DNA of 64,000 nucleotides from Eriocheir sinensis (taxonomy: Eukaryota > Arthropoda > Malacostraca > Decapoda > Varunidae). The translations under genes and the position numbers were made by a program. The notes beneath the pieces are model-generated. The model saw only the letters and a list, made by a program, of their open reading frames with translations. It ran no database searches and was not told where the DNA came from. Positions 13,262-24,200 of this stretch are shown here, one piece after another (within the stretch, counting starts at the first letter, position 1; each line of letters opens with the position of its first letter). Location: the NCBI RefSeq assembly GCF_024679095.1, contig NW_026111217.1, forward strand, positions 107,001-171,000. The letters run 5' to 3'.

Positions 13262-14526
13262 TTGTGGAGTATATGTTACCAGGCTACCAGTGAAGGGATA
13301 TCCAGCACACCAATACCACATGGGAAACACTCCACTATCCATCACAGAGAAAGACCTGAGAGTGTATGTTACCAGGCTACCAGTGAAGGGATATCCAGCA
13401 CACCAATACCACATGGGAAACACTCCACTATCCACCACAGAGGCAGATAAAGACCTGGGAGTGTATGTTACCAGGCTACCAGTGAAGGGTATCCAGCACA
13501 CCAATACCACATGGGAAACACTCCACTATCCACCACAGAGGCAGAGAAAGACCTGAGAGTGTATGTTACCAGGCTACCAGTGAAGGGATATCTAGCACAC
13601 CATTACCACATGGGAAACACTCCACTATCCACCACAGAGGCAGAGAAAGACCTGGGAGTGTATGTTACCAGGCTACCAGTGAAGGGATATCCAGCACACC
13701 AATACCACATGGGAAACACTCCAGTATCCACCACAGAGGCACATAAAGACCTGGGAGTGTAAGTTACCAGGCTACCAGTGAAGGAATATCCAGCACACCA
13801 ATACCACATGGGAAACACTCCACTATCCACCACAGAGGCAGAGAAAGAACTGGGAGTGTATGTGACCAGGCTACCAGTGAAGGGATATCCAGCATACCAA
13901 TACCACATGGGAAACACTCCACTATCCACCACAGAGGCAGAGAAAGACCTGGGAGTGTATGTTACCAGGCTACCAGTGAAGGGATATCCAGCACACCAAT
14001 ACCACATGGGAAACACTCCACTATCCACCACAGAGAAAGACCTGGGAGTGTATGCTACCAGGCTACCAGTGAAGGGATATCCAGAACACCAATACCACAT
14101 GGGAAACACTCCACTATCCACCACAGAGGCAGAGAAAGACCTAGGAGTGTATGTAACCAGGCTACCAGTGAAGGGATATCCAGCACACCAATACCACATG
14201 GGAAACACTCCACTATCCACCACAGAGGCAGAGAAAGACCTGGGAGTGTATGTTACCAGGCTACCAGTGAAGGGATATCCAGCAAACCAATACCACATGG
14301 GAAACACTCCACTATCCACCACAGAGGCAGAGAAAGACCTGGGAGTGTATGTTACCAGGCTAGCAGTAAAGGGATATCCAGCACACCAATACCACATGGG
14401 AAACACTCCACTATCCACCACAGAGGCAGAGAAAGACCTGGGAGTGTATGTTACCAGGCTAGCAGTAAAGGGATATCCAGCACACCAATACCACATGGGA
14501 AACACTCCACTATCCACCACAAAGGC
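13262..14526 (+). repeat. 99-bp (33-codon) minisatellite derived from a CR1-type RT, about 13 clean copies
   Basis: Each unit encodes 33 residues including YHMGNTPLSTTEAEKDLGVY. The T-P-L-S and E-[KR]-D-L-G-V-x-V-[ST] positions match the CR1 reverse transcriptase at 55785-56921, which reads SLNGTPLSRSGRERDLGVLV. Most copies differ by 0-4 bases and the frame stays open from 13778 to 14530; the antisense strand is open too because 99 is a multiple of three. There is no start context, no termini and no function beyond an amplified coding scrap. Some copies lack a GAGGCA hexamer. Confidence 0.85.
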
Positions 14527-14632
14527 TTGATTTTTCTCTTCCTCTTCCTCATCTCTTTTTTTCTCCTCCCCTTCCCCCTTTTTCTCTCTGCTTCTCTTCC
14601 TCTTTCCCTATATTCTCCTCCCTGCTCCCCAC

Positions 14633-14820
14633 CTTGAGAATGGTCGTCCTGGGAGCCATGATGTTCGCCTGGTACTCCGGCAGCGTAAAGACTGGTGGGT
14701 TTTTGTTCTTGTCGCGCACCACCGTGAAGCTGGCCCGGATCTCTTCATCCATCACGGACACCTTGAGGCTGTGCACGGGCAGGGACTCGCGATCCAGGGG
14801 TGTCTCAGTGTCTAGACTGC
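14633..14820 (-). CDS. Cadherin-domain protein, internal exon (C-terminal half of one cadherin repeat)
   Basis: On the minus strand a 188-nt segment is bounded by an acceptor (CTTTACCCCTTCCCAG ending at 14821) and a donor (CTCAAG then GTGGGG at 14632). It encodes SLDTETPLDRESLPVHSLKV, then SVMDEEIRASFTVV, DKNKNPPVF and the start of the next repeat. LDRE and DxNxNxPxF are the calcium-binding motifs of extracellular cadherin repeats. The exon starts in phase 1 and ends in phase 0, and joins exactly to the exon at 15991-16154. Such proteins are single-pass adhesion molecules; which cadherin this is cannot be told from 62 codons. Codon use and GC content differ sharply from the surrounding repeats, as expected for a conserved host exon. 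Confidence 0.82.
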
Positions 14821-14844
14821 CTGGGAAGGGGTAAAGTCTGTATG

Positions 14845-15690
14845 GTATAAATACACAAAGAATGACCTCACATTGTTATATAGAAAGTCTCATTATTAAG
14901 GAAGCAAATATGAGTTTTCTGGGTCAAGTGCATGGTAATTATTCAGGGTTTTGTTAGGTTAGGTTAAGTTTAGGGTGTCTTTCAATATGAATCAACAAAG
15001 AATGGCCTCTCTTTGTTATATAGAAAGTCACATTAGTAAGGAAGCAAATATGAGTTTTCTGAGTCAAGATGTATGGTAATTATTCAGGGTTTTGTTAGGT
15101 TAGGTTAAGTTTAGGGTGTCTTTCAATATGAATCAACAAAGAATGACCTCACATTGTAATATAGAAAGTCTCATTACTAAGGAAGCAAATATGAGTTTTC
15201 TGAGTCAAGATGTATGGTAACTGTTGAGGGTTTTGTTAGGTTAGGTTAAGTTTAGGGTGTCTTTCAATATGAATCAACAAAGAATGGCCTGTCTTTGTTA
15301 TATAGAAAGTCTCATTAGTAAGGAAGCAAATATGAGTTTTCTGAGCAAAGATGTATGGTAACTGTTGAGGGTTTTGTTAGGTTAGGTTAAATTTAGGTTA
15401 TCTTTCAATATGAATCAACAAAGAATGGCCTCTCTTTGTTATATAGAAAGTCTCATTAGTAAAGAAGCAAATATGAGTTTTCCGAGTCAAGATGTATGGT
15501 AACTGTTGAGGATTTTGTTAGGTTAGGTTAAGTTTAGGGTTTCAATATGAGTCAACAAAGAATGGCCTCTCTTTGTTATATAGAAAGTCTCATTAGTAAG
15601 GACGCAAATATGAGTTTTCTGAGTCAAGATGTATGGTAACTGTTGAGGGTTTTGTTAGGTTAGGTTAAGTTTAGGGTGTCTTTCAATCAA
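14845..15690. repeat. ~140-bp satellite array, 6 copies, inside the cadherin intron
   Basis: The unit contains TTTTGTTAGGTTAGGTTAAG, then TTTAGGGTGTCTTTCAATAT, AATGGCCTCTCTTTG and AAGTCTCATTAGTAAGGAAG. The TTAGGTTAGG core recurs near 14955, 15095, 15235, 15375, 15516 and 15657. It is clearly the same family as the 180-bp array at 1-2390, without about 40 bp present there, and is far more homogeneous. It fills most of the 1170-bp intron between the two cadherin exons. Confidence 0.9.
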
Positions 15691-15990
15691 TGCCTCACAA
15701 CAGCGTGCTCTAGTGATATGTTTTCTTGAGGTATGAAATGCAGGTCAAGAGATAAGTTACTGTAATATGATCTCAGGGAAAACTTCAATGATATGTGGGA
15801 GGGAAAAAAGGCAGGTTTCCAGCTCTTTTTTTCTCCTTCTTTAGTTCTTTATTCTGCTGCCTTTCCCTGCTCCTCCTCCTCCTACTACTGCTACTACTAC
15901 TTCCACTATAACTATGAACAATAACATTAATGCGTAAAACCTCCATACGAATCTCTTTCAAGAGTACAAGTAAATTCAGTCTTTCTCTAC

Positions 15991-16154
15991 CTTCCTTGTT
16001 CATGGTGACGGCTGCCTCTGAGGTCTGGTGCAGGACGGTGTATCTCAGCTTGCCCAGGTCCGAGGCGTCAAGGTTCGTGGCCACAAGGTTGATGACCACC
16101 TGGCCGGGAGACCAGTTTTCCTCCACGTAAGCTTCGCAGAGCGTGTGATTGAAA
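15991..16154 (-). CDS. Cadherin-domain protein, internal exon (N-terminal half of the same cadherin repeat)
   Basis: A 164-nt segment on the minus strand runs from an acceptor (poly-T then TTGCAG, ending at 16155) to a donor (AACAAGGAAG then GTAGAG at 15990). It encodes AYVEENWSPGQVVINLVATN, followed by LDASDLGKLRYTVL, the first strands of a cadherin repeat with the VxEN calcium-binding signature. It starts in phase 2 and ends in phase 1, so the split codon is completed by the exon at 14633-14820. Together they make one nearly whole cadherin repeat of about 100 residues. Further exons lie outside what I can recognise; all nested transposons at 16.4-32.9 kb lie upstream of it in the gene's direction, presumably in the preceding intron. 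Confidence 0.82.
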
Positions 16155-16259
16155 CTGCAACAAAAAAAAAAAGAATAATTAAATACTGTAGATATATAAA
16201 TAAACACAATAGCATCGCCACACCCAGAAGAGTGCAACAGATGGAAGACTGCGTACGAG

Positions 16260-16440
16260 AACAAAAGGTAATCCTTGTGACGGTAAATGAGTGTGTCGAA
16301 GGGAAAAAAAAATAAGAAAAAGTGATGTGGATGAAGGAAAATAAAAAGGTAACTAGAACGAGGTGGATGACAATGACAGTAAAGAGAGAACAAGGAAATG
16401 GATGAATGGGAGAGCAAAGCGGATGAAGAAAAAAAAAGTA
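16260..16440. repeat. ~90-bp minisatellite, two units before the transposon nest
   Basis: The clear unit at 16350-16440 reads TAACTAGAACGAGGTGGATG, then ACAATGAC, ATGAATGGGAGAG and GGATGAAG plus an A-run. A diverged unit precedes it. A third unit lies at 32918-33008, immediately after the pogo-like element, so the nest was inserted into this small array. Confidence 0.75.
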
Positions 16441-17099
16441 CAGTAGAGCCCCACTTAGCGCAAGATCAATTAGCACAAGCCACCATCTACCAAGAAAAAA
16501 AATAATTAGCACGAAAGCCTCAGTTAGCGCGAGCAGCCACCACGACTGAATTTTGAAAATTGCGCCAAGCCGCCATGATGAGCGGCACAAGCTGCGAGAG
16601 CCCTTACTTTACGCCATGTTGATACAGGGCAAGTGCTTTGTTTACGTTGTGGATGTGGGTACGGGCAACTGACCTTGGCCGTGTGTGACGCACACCAGGG
16701 CCCGTATCCTCGAGAGCTATTAACTTTTACTCTTAAGTTACTATCAAAGTTAATAGTTTCAAATTATTAAGAGTAAAAGCTATCCTCGTCAACTTTGAGT
16801 GTAGGTATTAGCAAATCCCTGGCTACTATTATCTTCTTCTTCTTTATGGCGGGCTCGTTGCTAAGGACGCCTCCGTGCAAAACGTAAACATCCGACATGA
16901 ATTAAGTATATATTTCAAAAGAAAAATAAAGAAAAGATGTATAAATGTACAACAGAAACATAATAAATGGCAAACACAAGAAAATACTGAGTTTTGTGGC
17001 AGATAGAAGCAGCCTCAAAGGCTGTTTTTACTCCGTCACTCGTCAATGCCCATATCTCCCCTCCTGCGTCACGACTTGCTCTGCTGAAATTACCGCACC

Positions 17100-17301
17100 A
17101 TGACCACGTCATCTGCCCCAATGATCTACGGGCCGGAGAACCAGCGCAGTAAAGGAGTAAGTTTAATTGGTCGCCAGATGAAACGGTCTTCTTACATCAA
17201 ATTCAAGAAAAAATACGTATAATCAGAGGGTGTTATGGGAAGAGTATCACCCCTGAGGATAAGAAGAGAGCGTGGACTGAAGTGGCAGAAGCTGTAACAA
17301 G
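17100..17301 (+). pseudogene. Myb/SANT-like DNA-binding protein of the Harbinger element, exon 1
   Basis: The conserved part, 17156-17301, encodes SKFNWSPDETVFLHQIQEKI, then a stretch with ITPEDKKRAWTEVAEAVT. This is the first half of the zeste/MADF-like Myb/SANT domain found in Harbinger accessory proteins that bind transposon ends. A donor at 17302 (ACAAG then GTTGGT) leaves phase 2, which fits the exon at 28446. An in-frame TAA lies at 17150-17152. The nearest ATG (17100) opens a different frame, so the start is lost to a frameshift or an unseen small exon. The Gypsy insertion lies 1.25 kb downstream in the intron. Confidence 0.65.
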
Positions 17302-17304
17302 GTT

Positions 17305-18550
17305 GGTAATCACATATTTATGGTTCAATCAGCTTACAAACTAACCTAACCTAATCAATTGGGTATTTTTTGCATAATAACACAACCACTGACCTTCCAA
17401 ACAGAACATACCTTTTCATTCTGTATCTGAATAGTTTCATTATGACCATTTCTGCCTCAACAACCTAACATAACTAAACCTAACCATGCCAAACCTGCCC
17501 TGTCCTACCGAACACATCCTAACTTAACATGCCAAGTTTGTTGGGGGGGAAGAGGGGGTTGGTATAGATAGTTAAGGCATATTTGCCCTGTTCTCATTCT
17601 TTATTTATTTTTATTTGTTTATTATTTTTTTATTGGGGGAGGGGGGGGGGTGCTAGGCATGCCAGACTATGGACACTTTTACAAGTACTTTATGTCAAGA
17701 CTATATGGGAATGGGTAGGTTTTGTGAGAATGGTAAAGTAAGATTAAAATAGTATATTTATAGCATTGGTCAAACAGATTATGGTGATATAATGTTAGAT
17801 TGGAATGTACTCAAGGTAATGAAATTAAGGTTAATGCTTTTATTTTTTTGTTACATATTCACATATTCATGATTCAAGTAACTTGCAAACTAACCTAACC
17901 TCGTCAAATGTTTTTTTTGTACACAAACACAACCACAGAGTTTCCAAACAGAACATACTTTTTCCTACTGCTTCACGTGAATAGCATCATCATGACCATT
18001 TCTGCTGCAACCCCCACTCCCTCAACAATCTAACATAACTAAACCAACTCCTGCTAAACCTGTCCTACCTGACACATCCTAACCTAACATGGTAGGTCCC
18101 CAAGTGCCAAACCTGCCCCGTCCTACCGAACACATCCTAACTTAACATGCCAAGTTTGTTGGGGGGGAAGAGGGGGTTGGTATAGATAGTTAAGGCATAT
18201 TTGCCCTTTTTTTATTCTTTATTTATTTTTATTTGTTTATTATTTTTTTTTATTGGGGGGGGATGCTAGGCACGCCAGACTATGGACACTTTTACAAGTA
18301 CTTTATGTCAAGACTATATGGGAATAGGTAGGTTTCGTGAGAACGGTAAAGTATGATTAAAACAGTATATTTATAGCATTGGCCAAACAGATTATGGTGA
18401 TATAATGTTAGATTGGAATGTACTCAAGATAATGAAATTAAGGTTAACGCTTTTATTTTTTTTGTTACATATTCACATATCCATGATTCAAGTAACTTGC
18501 AAACTAACCTAACCTCGTCAAATGGGCATTTTTGTATACAACCACAACCA
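17305..18550. repeat. ~614-bp tandem repeat in the Harbinger gene's intron, about 2.5 units
   Basis: Unit landmarks are AACTTGCAAACTAACCTAAC, CGAACACATCCTAACTTAAC, TTGGTATAGATAGTTAAGGC and TTACATATTCACATAT (at 17851 and 18465). The second unit is broken by nothing, the third is interrupted by the Gypsy element and resumes at 27728-28190. The uninterrupted second unit gives the empty target site (ACAACCACAGAGTTTCC) and so proves the 4-bp target duplication. Confidence 0.85.
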
Positions 18551-18554
18551 CAGA
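18551..18554. repeat. Target-site duplication CAGA, left copy
   Basis: CAGA at 18551-18554 is repeated at 27724-27727. The matching unoccupied site in the neighbouring repeat unit, near 17930-17945, has a single CAGA. Confidence 0.85.
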
Positions 18555-19563
18555 TGTGGTGCCCCGCAGGGCGCTGCATCTACTAACACAGACGCAGTAA
18601 CATCACCTGACCCAGTACATCCATCGCAAATAAACAAGGAAGACGAAAGCGACGTAGAACGTTAAAATACATCCAAAATTAAGAACAATTTGAAGAACAC
18701 AGCACAGCGAGGCGACAGTGAGAAGAACAAATCGTTATCAAAACAAACAGGAAGCAAAAAGGGGCGTCTCGGGCCACCATACAGCCGGCGCTCTGCCGGC
18801 TTCCCGAAACCGCCCACTTCACCCAACGACAGCACCACGCGAATGCCTATAAGGACGAGAATCACGTAAACGGAAGTCCTGTAAAATAACACTACTCATG
18901 AATATTCACCCTTATATGCTATAACCATAGAGGATGTAACAATAGCATAGGGAAAGGAGTGCACCCTCAGTGCAGGAGCCTTGTGTACCCAGTCAATAGG
19001 TATGACGTAGTGAGGGCGTATAGTGACGTAGGCAATCGCCCATATAAGGGAGTTCCCTCGGAGTACTCGGGGCAGAACTAGAGATACTTCTGACCGACAC
19101 TCACGTGTCCCTCTAAATTTCCGACACAATATGTGTCGTGTGTTCATCTACGCTGTCGTGAGTAGAAAGTGAAGTGTTGTACCGTAAAGGAAAGCGCACT
19201 AGTGTCCATTGTGTATAGTGGTATTTTTTAGATTATAAGAGTATATATCTTCAGCGTATGTGTAATAAGAAATAGTTAGGATTGTAACCAGTATTGAAGT
19301 AGGACGTTACTTGTCCCTTAACAGGCAGTGTGCGAGGCCTGACGACCCACTGGGTCTGATTGAAGTGTATTCTGTATTTTGTATTATTTTTGTTATTCAT
19401 AGTGTTAAGATAAGTTAAAATTAAATATAAAAAAGCGACAACGTTTCATCACCCCAACTACGAGCTTCTTCAAATACTCTTGAAGTATCAGAATATTAAG
19501 TCAGTTGTCGCTACGACGAATCAGTCTTAAACCTCCTTGAAAGCCCGGTTACGGGCTTCAACA
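18555..19563 (+). repeat. 5' LTR
   Basis: It starts TGTGGTGCCCCGCAGG and ends GGGCTTCAACA, with the usual TG...CA termini. A TATA-like motif (TATAAG, 19043-19048) precedes GGAGTACTCGG, a plausible U3/R promoter. Two inverted repeats are visible: AGCCGGC...GCCGGCT at about 18782-18800 and a 7-bp stem, AAGCCCG/CGGGCTT, just before the LTR end at 19541-19559. Confidence 0.95.
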
Positions 19564-19564
19564 T

Positions 19565-19581
19565 TGGTGTCAGGTGTGGGG
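19565..19581 (+). promoter_or_regulatory. Primer binding site, tRNA-Leu type
   Basis: TGGTGTCAGGTGTGGGG begins one base after the LTR. It matches the complement of the 3' end of eukaryotic tRNA-Leu (TGGTGTCAGGAGTGGG in the form I recall) except for one base, so minus-strand DNA synthesis is probably primed by tRNA-Leu. Confidence 0.75.
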
Positions 19582-19609
19582 TGGTGAAACTTGCAATTTG
19601 TATTGGTGA

Positions 19610-20839
19610 ATGTCCATATCCGAAAGCGAGGGAGAAGACAGTTTTTCGTGGGATTACGAGAATCAGACTTTAGAATTCAATATGCCAGACGAGAGCATTC
19701 CCACCCCTTCCGATGCCGCGAAACCGGTCACCCTTGCCCATGATGATCTGGTGACACTACTTAGTCGCCACACCCTGAATGATTTTAGCAGAGTGCAGGG
19801 ACTCTTACATTTTTGTGGAGGAGAAGAGAAAAGTAGTAAAGCACCAAATCTCCCATGTCATAAAATAGCAAAGAAATGGATCGAAGATCTCGACAGTCGG
19901 ACACAGGCAAATTGGGACACAACTGGGAAAATAGAGTTAGCCAAACAATATGCCCTGGGAATAGCGCGCGATCATCTCCTCGGTTGTATCGCCAGGTGTG
20001 GACAGGACTGGGATGAGATAAAAAAGGAATTCTTGAGTATGTATCCCACAATAAGGACCTTCGAGGTCCTTCAGAAAGAGTTGGGAGAGGCCAAACGACG
20101 GATGGGAGAAACCCTCCGCGCATTCCTCATTAGACTGGAAATATTGAAGGACGAGTTAGCCACCCTAGAGCCCGCCGTCGCCGGGTATTTAAACAAAGTG
20201 GTGGTTTTACGGTTTACTGGAGCTCTACCTTATGATTTTACATACACCCTGACAGAAGAAGAAAAAAAGGAGCCACCGAAAATGTTGAAGAAGGGATATG
20301 AGTATATCAAGGCTCACCCAGAGTTAAAACTATCCGACGTCGACGTGGCTAAAGAAGTAAAAGTCATGAACATCTGTTCAACCCAAGTGACAGGATCTAA
20401 ACCCTCGTCACAAGGCCGTCCCCAACGTCCTTCAGGCCAGTCGCGTCACCCGATATCTCAGAAGGGTGGACGGCACGCCATGCCGCCCCCCCCGCTCATA
20501 CGGGAACGCGTCCGCGCCACCCACATGTTACTCGTGCGGATATATAGGACACATGGCCCGTGACTGCTCCTATGGGTGGCAACAGAGAGGTGCCTATCAC
20601 CCTCCAGCGGGCCCCCGGTACCCTCAGTACCAGCAGGCCGCGCCACCCCAGTACTCTCGGAACAGGCGCCAGCCTGTCTCGCCTTGCGCTGCCTGGCGCC
20701 CGGAGTACACGGCCGGTCCCTCTCCCCGCAACTCCTGGCCTAACCATGCCCGAGAGAGGAACAAAAAAAAAACGCCGATCCCGAATAGTTGCGGCAGTCC
20801 ACGGCCCGACCAATGCACTCACACTGAGACTGTGTAGGA
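19610..20839 (+). pseudogene. gag: Gag polyprotein, interrupted by one frame change
   Basis: The first frame, from the ATG at 19610 to about 20480, gives about 290 residues: an acidic N-terminus and a helical capsid-like region around residues 95-235 (WDEIKKEFLSMYP, LRAFLIRLEILKDEL). The nucleocapsid part continues in another frame, with a CCHC zinc knuckle of the C-x2-C-x4-H-x4-C type (CYSCGYIGHMARDC, about 20533-20574), and ends at a TAG at 20835-20837. The frame changes at a run of eight C at about 20479-20488, so a homopolymer error or a real one-base mutation is likely. I infer a single original Gag of about 410 residues. It would assemble the particle and bind genomic RNA. Confidence 0.85.
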
Positions 20840-21234
20840 ACTGATACACGAAGAGAGATGATCTACGCGATGCTAGACACAGGCGCAGGGTATCTTTAAT
20901 AGAGGAAGACTTATTCAATAAGGTAGGTGGGAAAATGATAGCTACAGAACCTTTGTCCATACAAGGGGTAGATCGGACACAAATCCCTAATAAAGGGTTA
21001 GCTGAAGTAGTGGTGAACTTTGGGCACGGAGAGCTTACAGAAAAGTTTGTAGTAATATCACAAGGTGTAGTGTTACCAACAGCAGTTTTGTTGGGTCTAG
21101 AATTTATGTGGAGGCAAAATGTGGTAGCTGCACCGCTGGCCGCACCTGGGCAGTTTAGTGTAATGGTGGGAGCCTACCCGGTGGAAGTCCATTCCCTGGC
21201 TGCGGGCGATATGAGCCCGTACCCAGAAGATTGA
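20840..21234 (+). pseudogene. Retroviral-type aspartic protease, frame-broken
   Basis: The active-site motif LDTGAG is read at about 20873-20890. A few codons later the frame is lost next to a GGG run (about 20888-20893) and resumes one frame over with IEEDLFNKVGGK and, near the end, TAVLLGLEFMW, the ALLG-type flap partner of retropepsins. This second part is in the same frame as pol but is closed by a TGA at 21232-21234, 30 bases before the pol ATG. The enzyme would cut Gag and Pol into mature proteins. The entry is therefore doubly interrupted. Confidence 0.75.
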
Positions 21235-21264
21235 CTAACCGACCGAAGCCCTACCTTAGACGAG

Positions 21265-24200
21265 ATGGAGGAAGTCCCCATGAAAGCATACGCTATTAAC
21301 GTAGCGTCCTTGCTACCAGGCACAGCAGGGTATGTCACTCTGGAGACAGAAATTGACAGAGCTCGGCAAGCCTTATTCCTTCCAAGGTCCAATGATATCC
21401 CTTCTTCATTTTTATTTCCCGGGTTAGTAACTTTAACTCCTAACGTCAAACAAACCAAGGGTAAATTCATCATCCCCTATGCTAACCCAACTGAAGAAAC
21501 TATTGAGTTGCCAACAGGTGAGGTGCTGGGCCACATTTATTCTTGTCACACTGAATATTACCAGTCATCAACTAATGAAAGTGTAGCGGCTGTCACACAA
21601 ACAAAAACAACAGTTACCAAGCCGCCTAACACCCAGTCCAGTAAGCAGCAGGAACTTGATAAGATGATAGACGAGCTATTTTCCCCTTCACTAATGGAAA
21701 ACAGCTGTCTGAAGGGCCTAACCCGCAAATATCCTGATGTGTTTGCCCTGAAACATGAACCTCTCACTATTACTCCCTATTATGTTCACACTTTAAGGCT
21801 GAAAAATGACAAGCCTATATATAAAAAGCCATACCCAATACCAGTAAAATACCACAAGGAGATAGAAACTCAGCTCAAGGACTTAGAGGCCCAGGGTATT
21901 ATACGCCCTAGTGCGTCACCCTACAGTGCACCTCTAGTCCCTGTTGCTAAGAAAGATGGCGGGGTCAGACTTTGTCTTGATTTCCGCGCTCTGAACGATG
22001 AATTGATTGATGACAGACATCCCCTCCCTAACATTAATCTCATCTTGCAACAGTTAGGGGAAAGTAAAGTTTTCACCTCTCTGGATTTACGCCAGGGCTA
22101 CCACCAAGTCCCATTGGCAGAGGAATCCAAACACTTAACAGCTTTCACGACACCTTATGGCCTCTATGAATTCACTACAGTCCCCTTTGGATTAAAAACA
22201 GCACCTGCAGCCTATCAGAGGATCATGAATCAAGTCCTCATAGGTTTGACAGGTAGAATTGTACATGTATATCTTGATGATTTGATAGTACAAGGGAAAA
22301 ACATGGACCATCATCTAAAGAACCTTCATGCTGTCTTAGACAGACTGCAGAAGGCCCATCTATCCTTAAGATTAGATAAGTGTTCCTTCTTCAAAGAGCA
22401 AGTAGACTACTTGGGTCACATTGTTAGTGCTTCTGGTTTGAAGCCTCAGCCCTCAAAGGTACAAGCGGTGCAACAACTCACCCCTCCACAAACGGTCAAA
22501 GAGCTTCAAGGTTTTCTGGGGTTAGTTAATTTCTATAGGAAGTTCATTAAAGACTTTGCGAAAATAGCATCCCCCCTTAATAATTTACTAAAAGGGAGGA
22601 AGGTCACTAAGAATGATAAGACGCTTCTAGAGTGGAACGAGGAGGCATTGCATGCATTTCAAACACTAAAGAACAGTCTAACGACTGACATTGTGTTAAC
22701 CTTTCCGGATTTCCGGAAGCCATTCCACCTCACTACAGATGCGTCGGATAAGGCAATAGGTGGTGTGTTGCAACAAAAGGATGAGAACGGTAGCCTACGA
22801 CCCATTGCATACTTCAGTAGGACACTCAATGGGGCGGAGCGTAACTACTCCGCGGTAGAAAGGGAAGCCTTAGCGGTTATCTATGGACTCAGTACAAACC
22901 GGCCCCTTATCTTGGGTTATAGGATTCACATCCTGTCGGACCATAGACCGCTGACTTGGCTGTTAAAGAGCACTGTTCCAAGTAGTAGGATTGCACGTTG
23001 GCAGACATTGCTGGGAGAATTTGATTTCAGTATAGATTATCTCCCAGGCTCAAGTAATATGGTGGCAGATTTTTTATCAAGGATTAGAAATCAAGAGAGC
23101 GATGTGATAGAAGGCGACTTGGATGCTAGAATTATGTCTGTCACCCATACGGGTGGACAAGACGGGTCTGTCACCTCCCCGGAGGGACATGACAAGCGAG
23201 ATAAGTTTCTCCATTGGAGTCTTGAAGCACTCATGGAGCACCAGGGTCGCGATCCTGAACTGAGTGAGATTAAGCATGCTTTAGAAAGAAACGCCGGCAG
23301 TAACGTAAATGTAAATGGTAGTATGATATTTGATGTTGTTGAAGATAACGAGATAAATGAGGAAAAGGTTGCTGAGAGGAGCGATGTCAAGTTAAATGCA
23401 GCTAAGAGACACTTTAAAAAACTGCCTCTTAGTGAAGTGTGTGTAGAGAACGGTATTCTCTACCGCAATGTTTGCGATGAATACAACAAACAGACCAGAC
23501 TGGTTATTGTCCCACCAAGCTTCATTCCTAACGCGCTGGCTCTGGCACATTCCGTGCTACCTGCAGGGCACAGAGGTACCAAGGTCACGCTGGCACGTTG
23601 TCGCAAGTTTGCGTACTGGCCGGGAATGAAGGCGGACGTGGAGCAATATGTCAGATCTTGTCCTGTCTGTTGTCGGTTTAAGAAGAGGGGATCCCCGCCT
23701 GCTCCAATTATGAAATATCCTGAGGTTGGCCAACCGTTTGACAGAGTCCATATGGACATTGTCGGACCTTTGTCGGTTTCCGACAAAGGCTATAAGTATG
23801 TACTGACAGTGATTGACGTCCTGTCACGTTTCCTGGTAGCAACCCCCCTTCGGACGAAGGCAGCCAAGGAAGTGGCAGCTGCGTTCTACAAGAACGTAGT
23901 CTGTGTACACAGCATCCCGCTTATTCTAGTCACTGATCAAGGAAAGGAGTTCGTTAACACTCTCTTGCGAGAGTTGACTCAATTGCTACAAATTGATCAC
24001 TTAAGGACGACTCCTTATCACCCGTCTGCGAACGGGGTGATTGAGAGGCCTAATGGCACTTTAATAAATATTCTGAGAACCTTATGTGAGGACAATAGAG
24101 GGATTTGGGACCAAATGCTTCCAGTTGCAACACACGCCTACAACACTGCCTATCATCGTGTTTTACGGGACTCCCCATTCTTCCTACTTTTCTCCCGTGA

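Noticed and set aside
13603..14520. 305-codon minus-strand open frame with MVDSGVFPMWYWCAGYPFT repeats
   Set aside because: It is the antisense of the 99-bp minisatellite, open only because the unit length is a multiple of three and lacks stops.
18662..18892. 76-codon minus-strand frame in the 5' LTR, repeated in the 3' LTR at 26823-27053
   Set aside because: It is present twice only because LTRs are duplicates; it has no recognised domain and overlaps regulatory LTR sequence.
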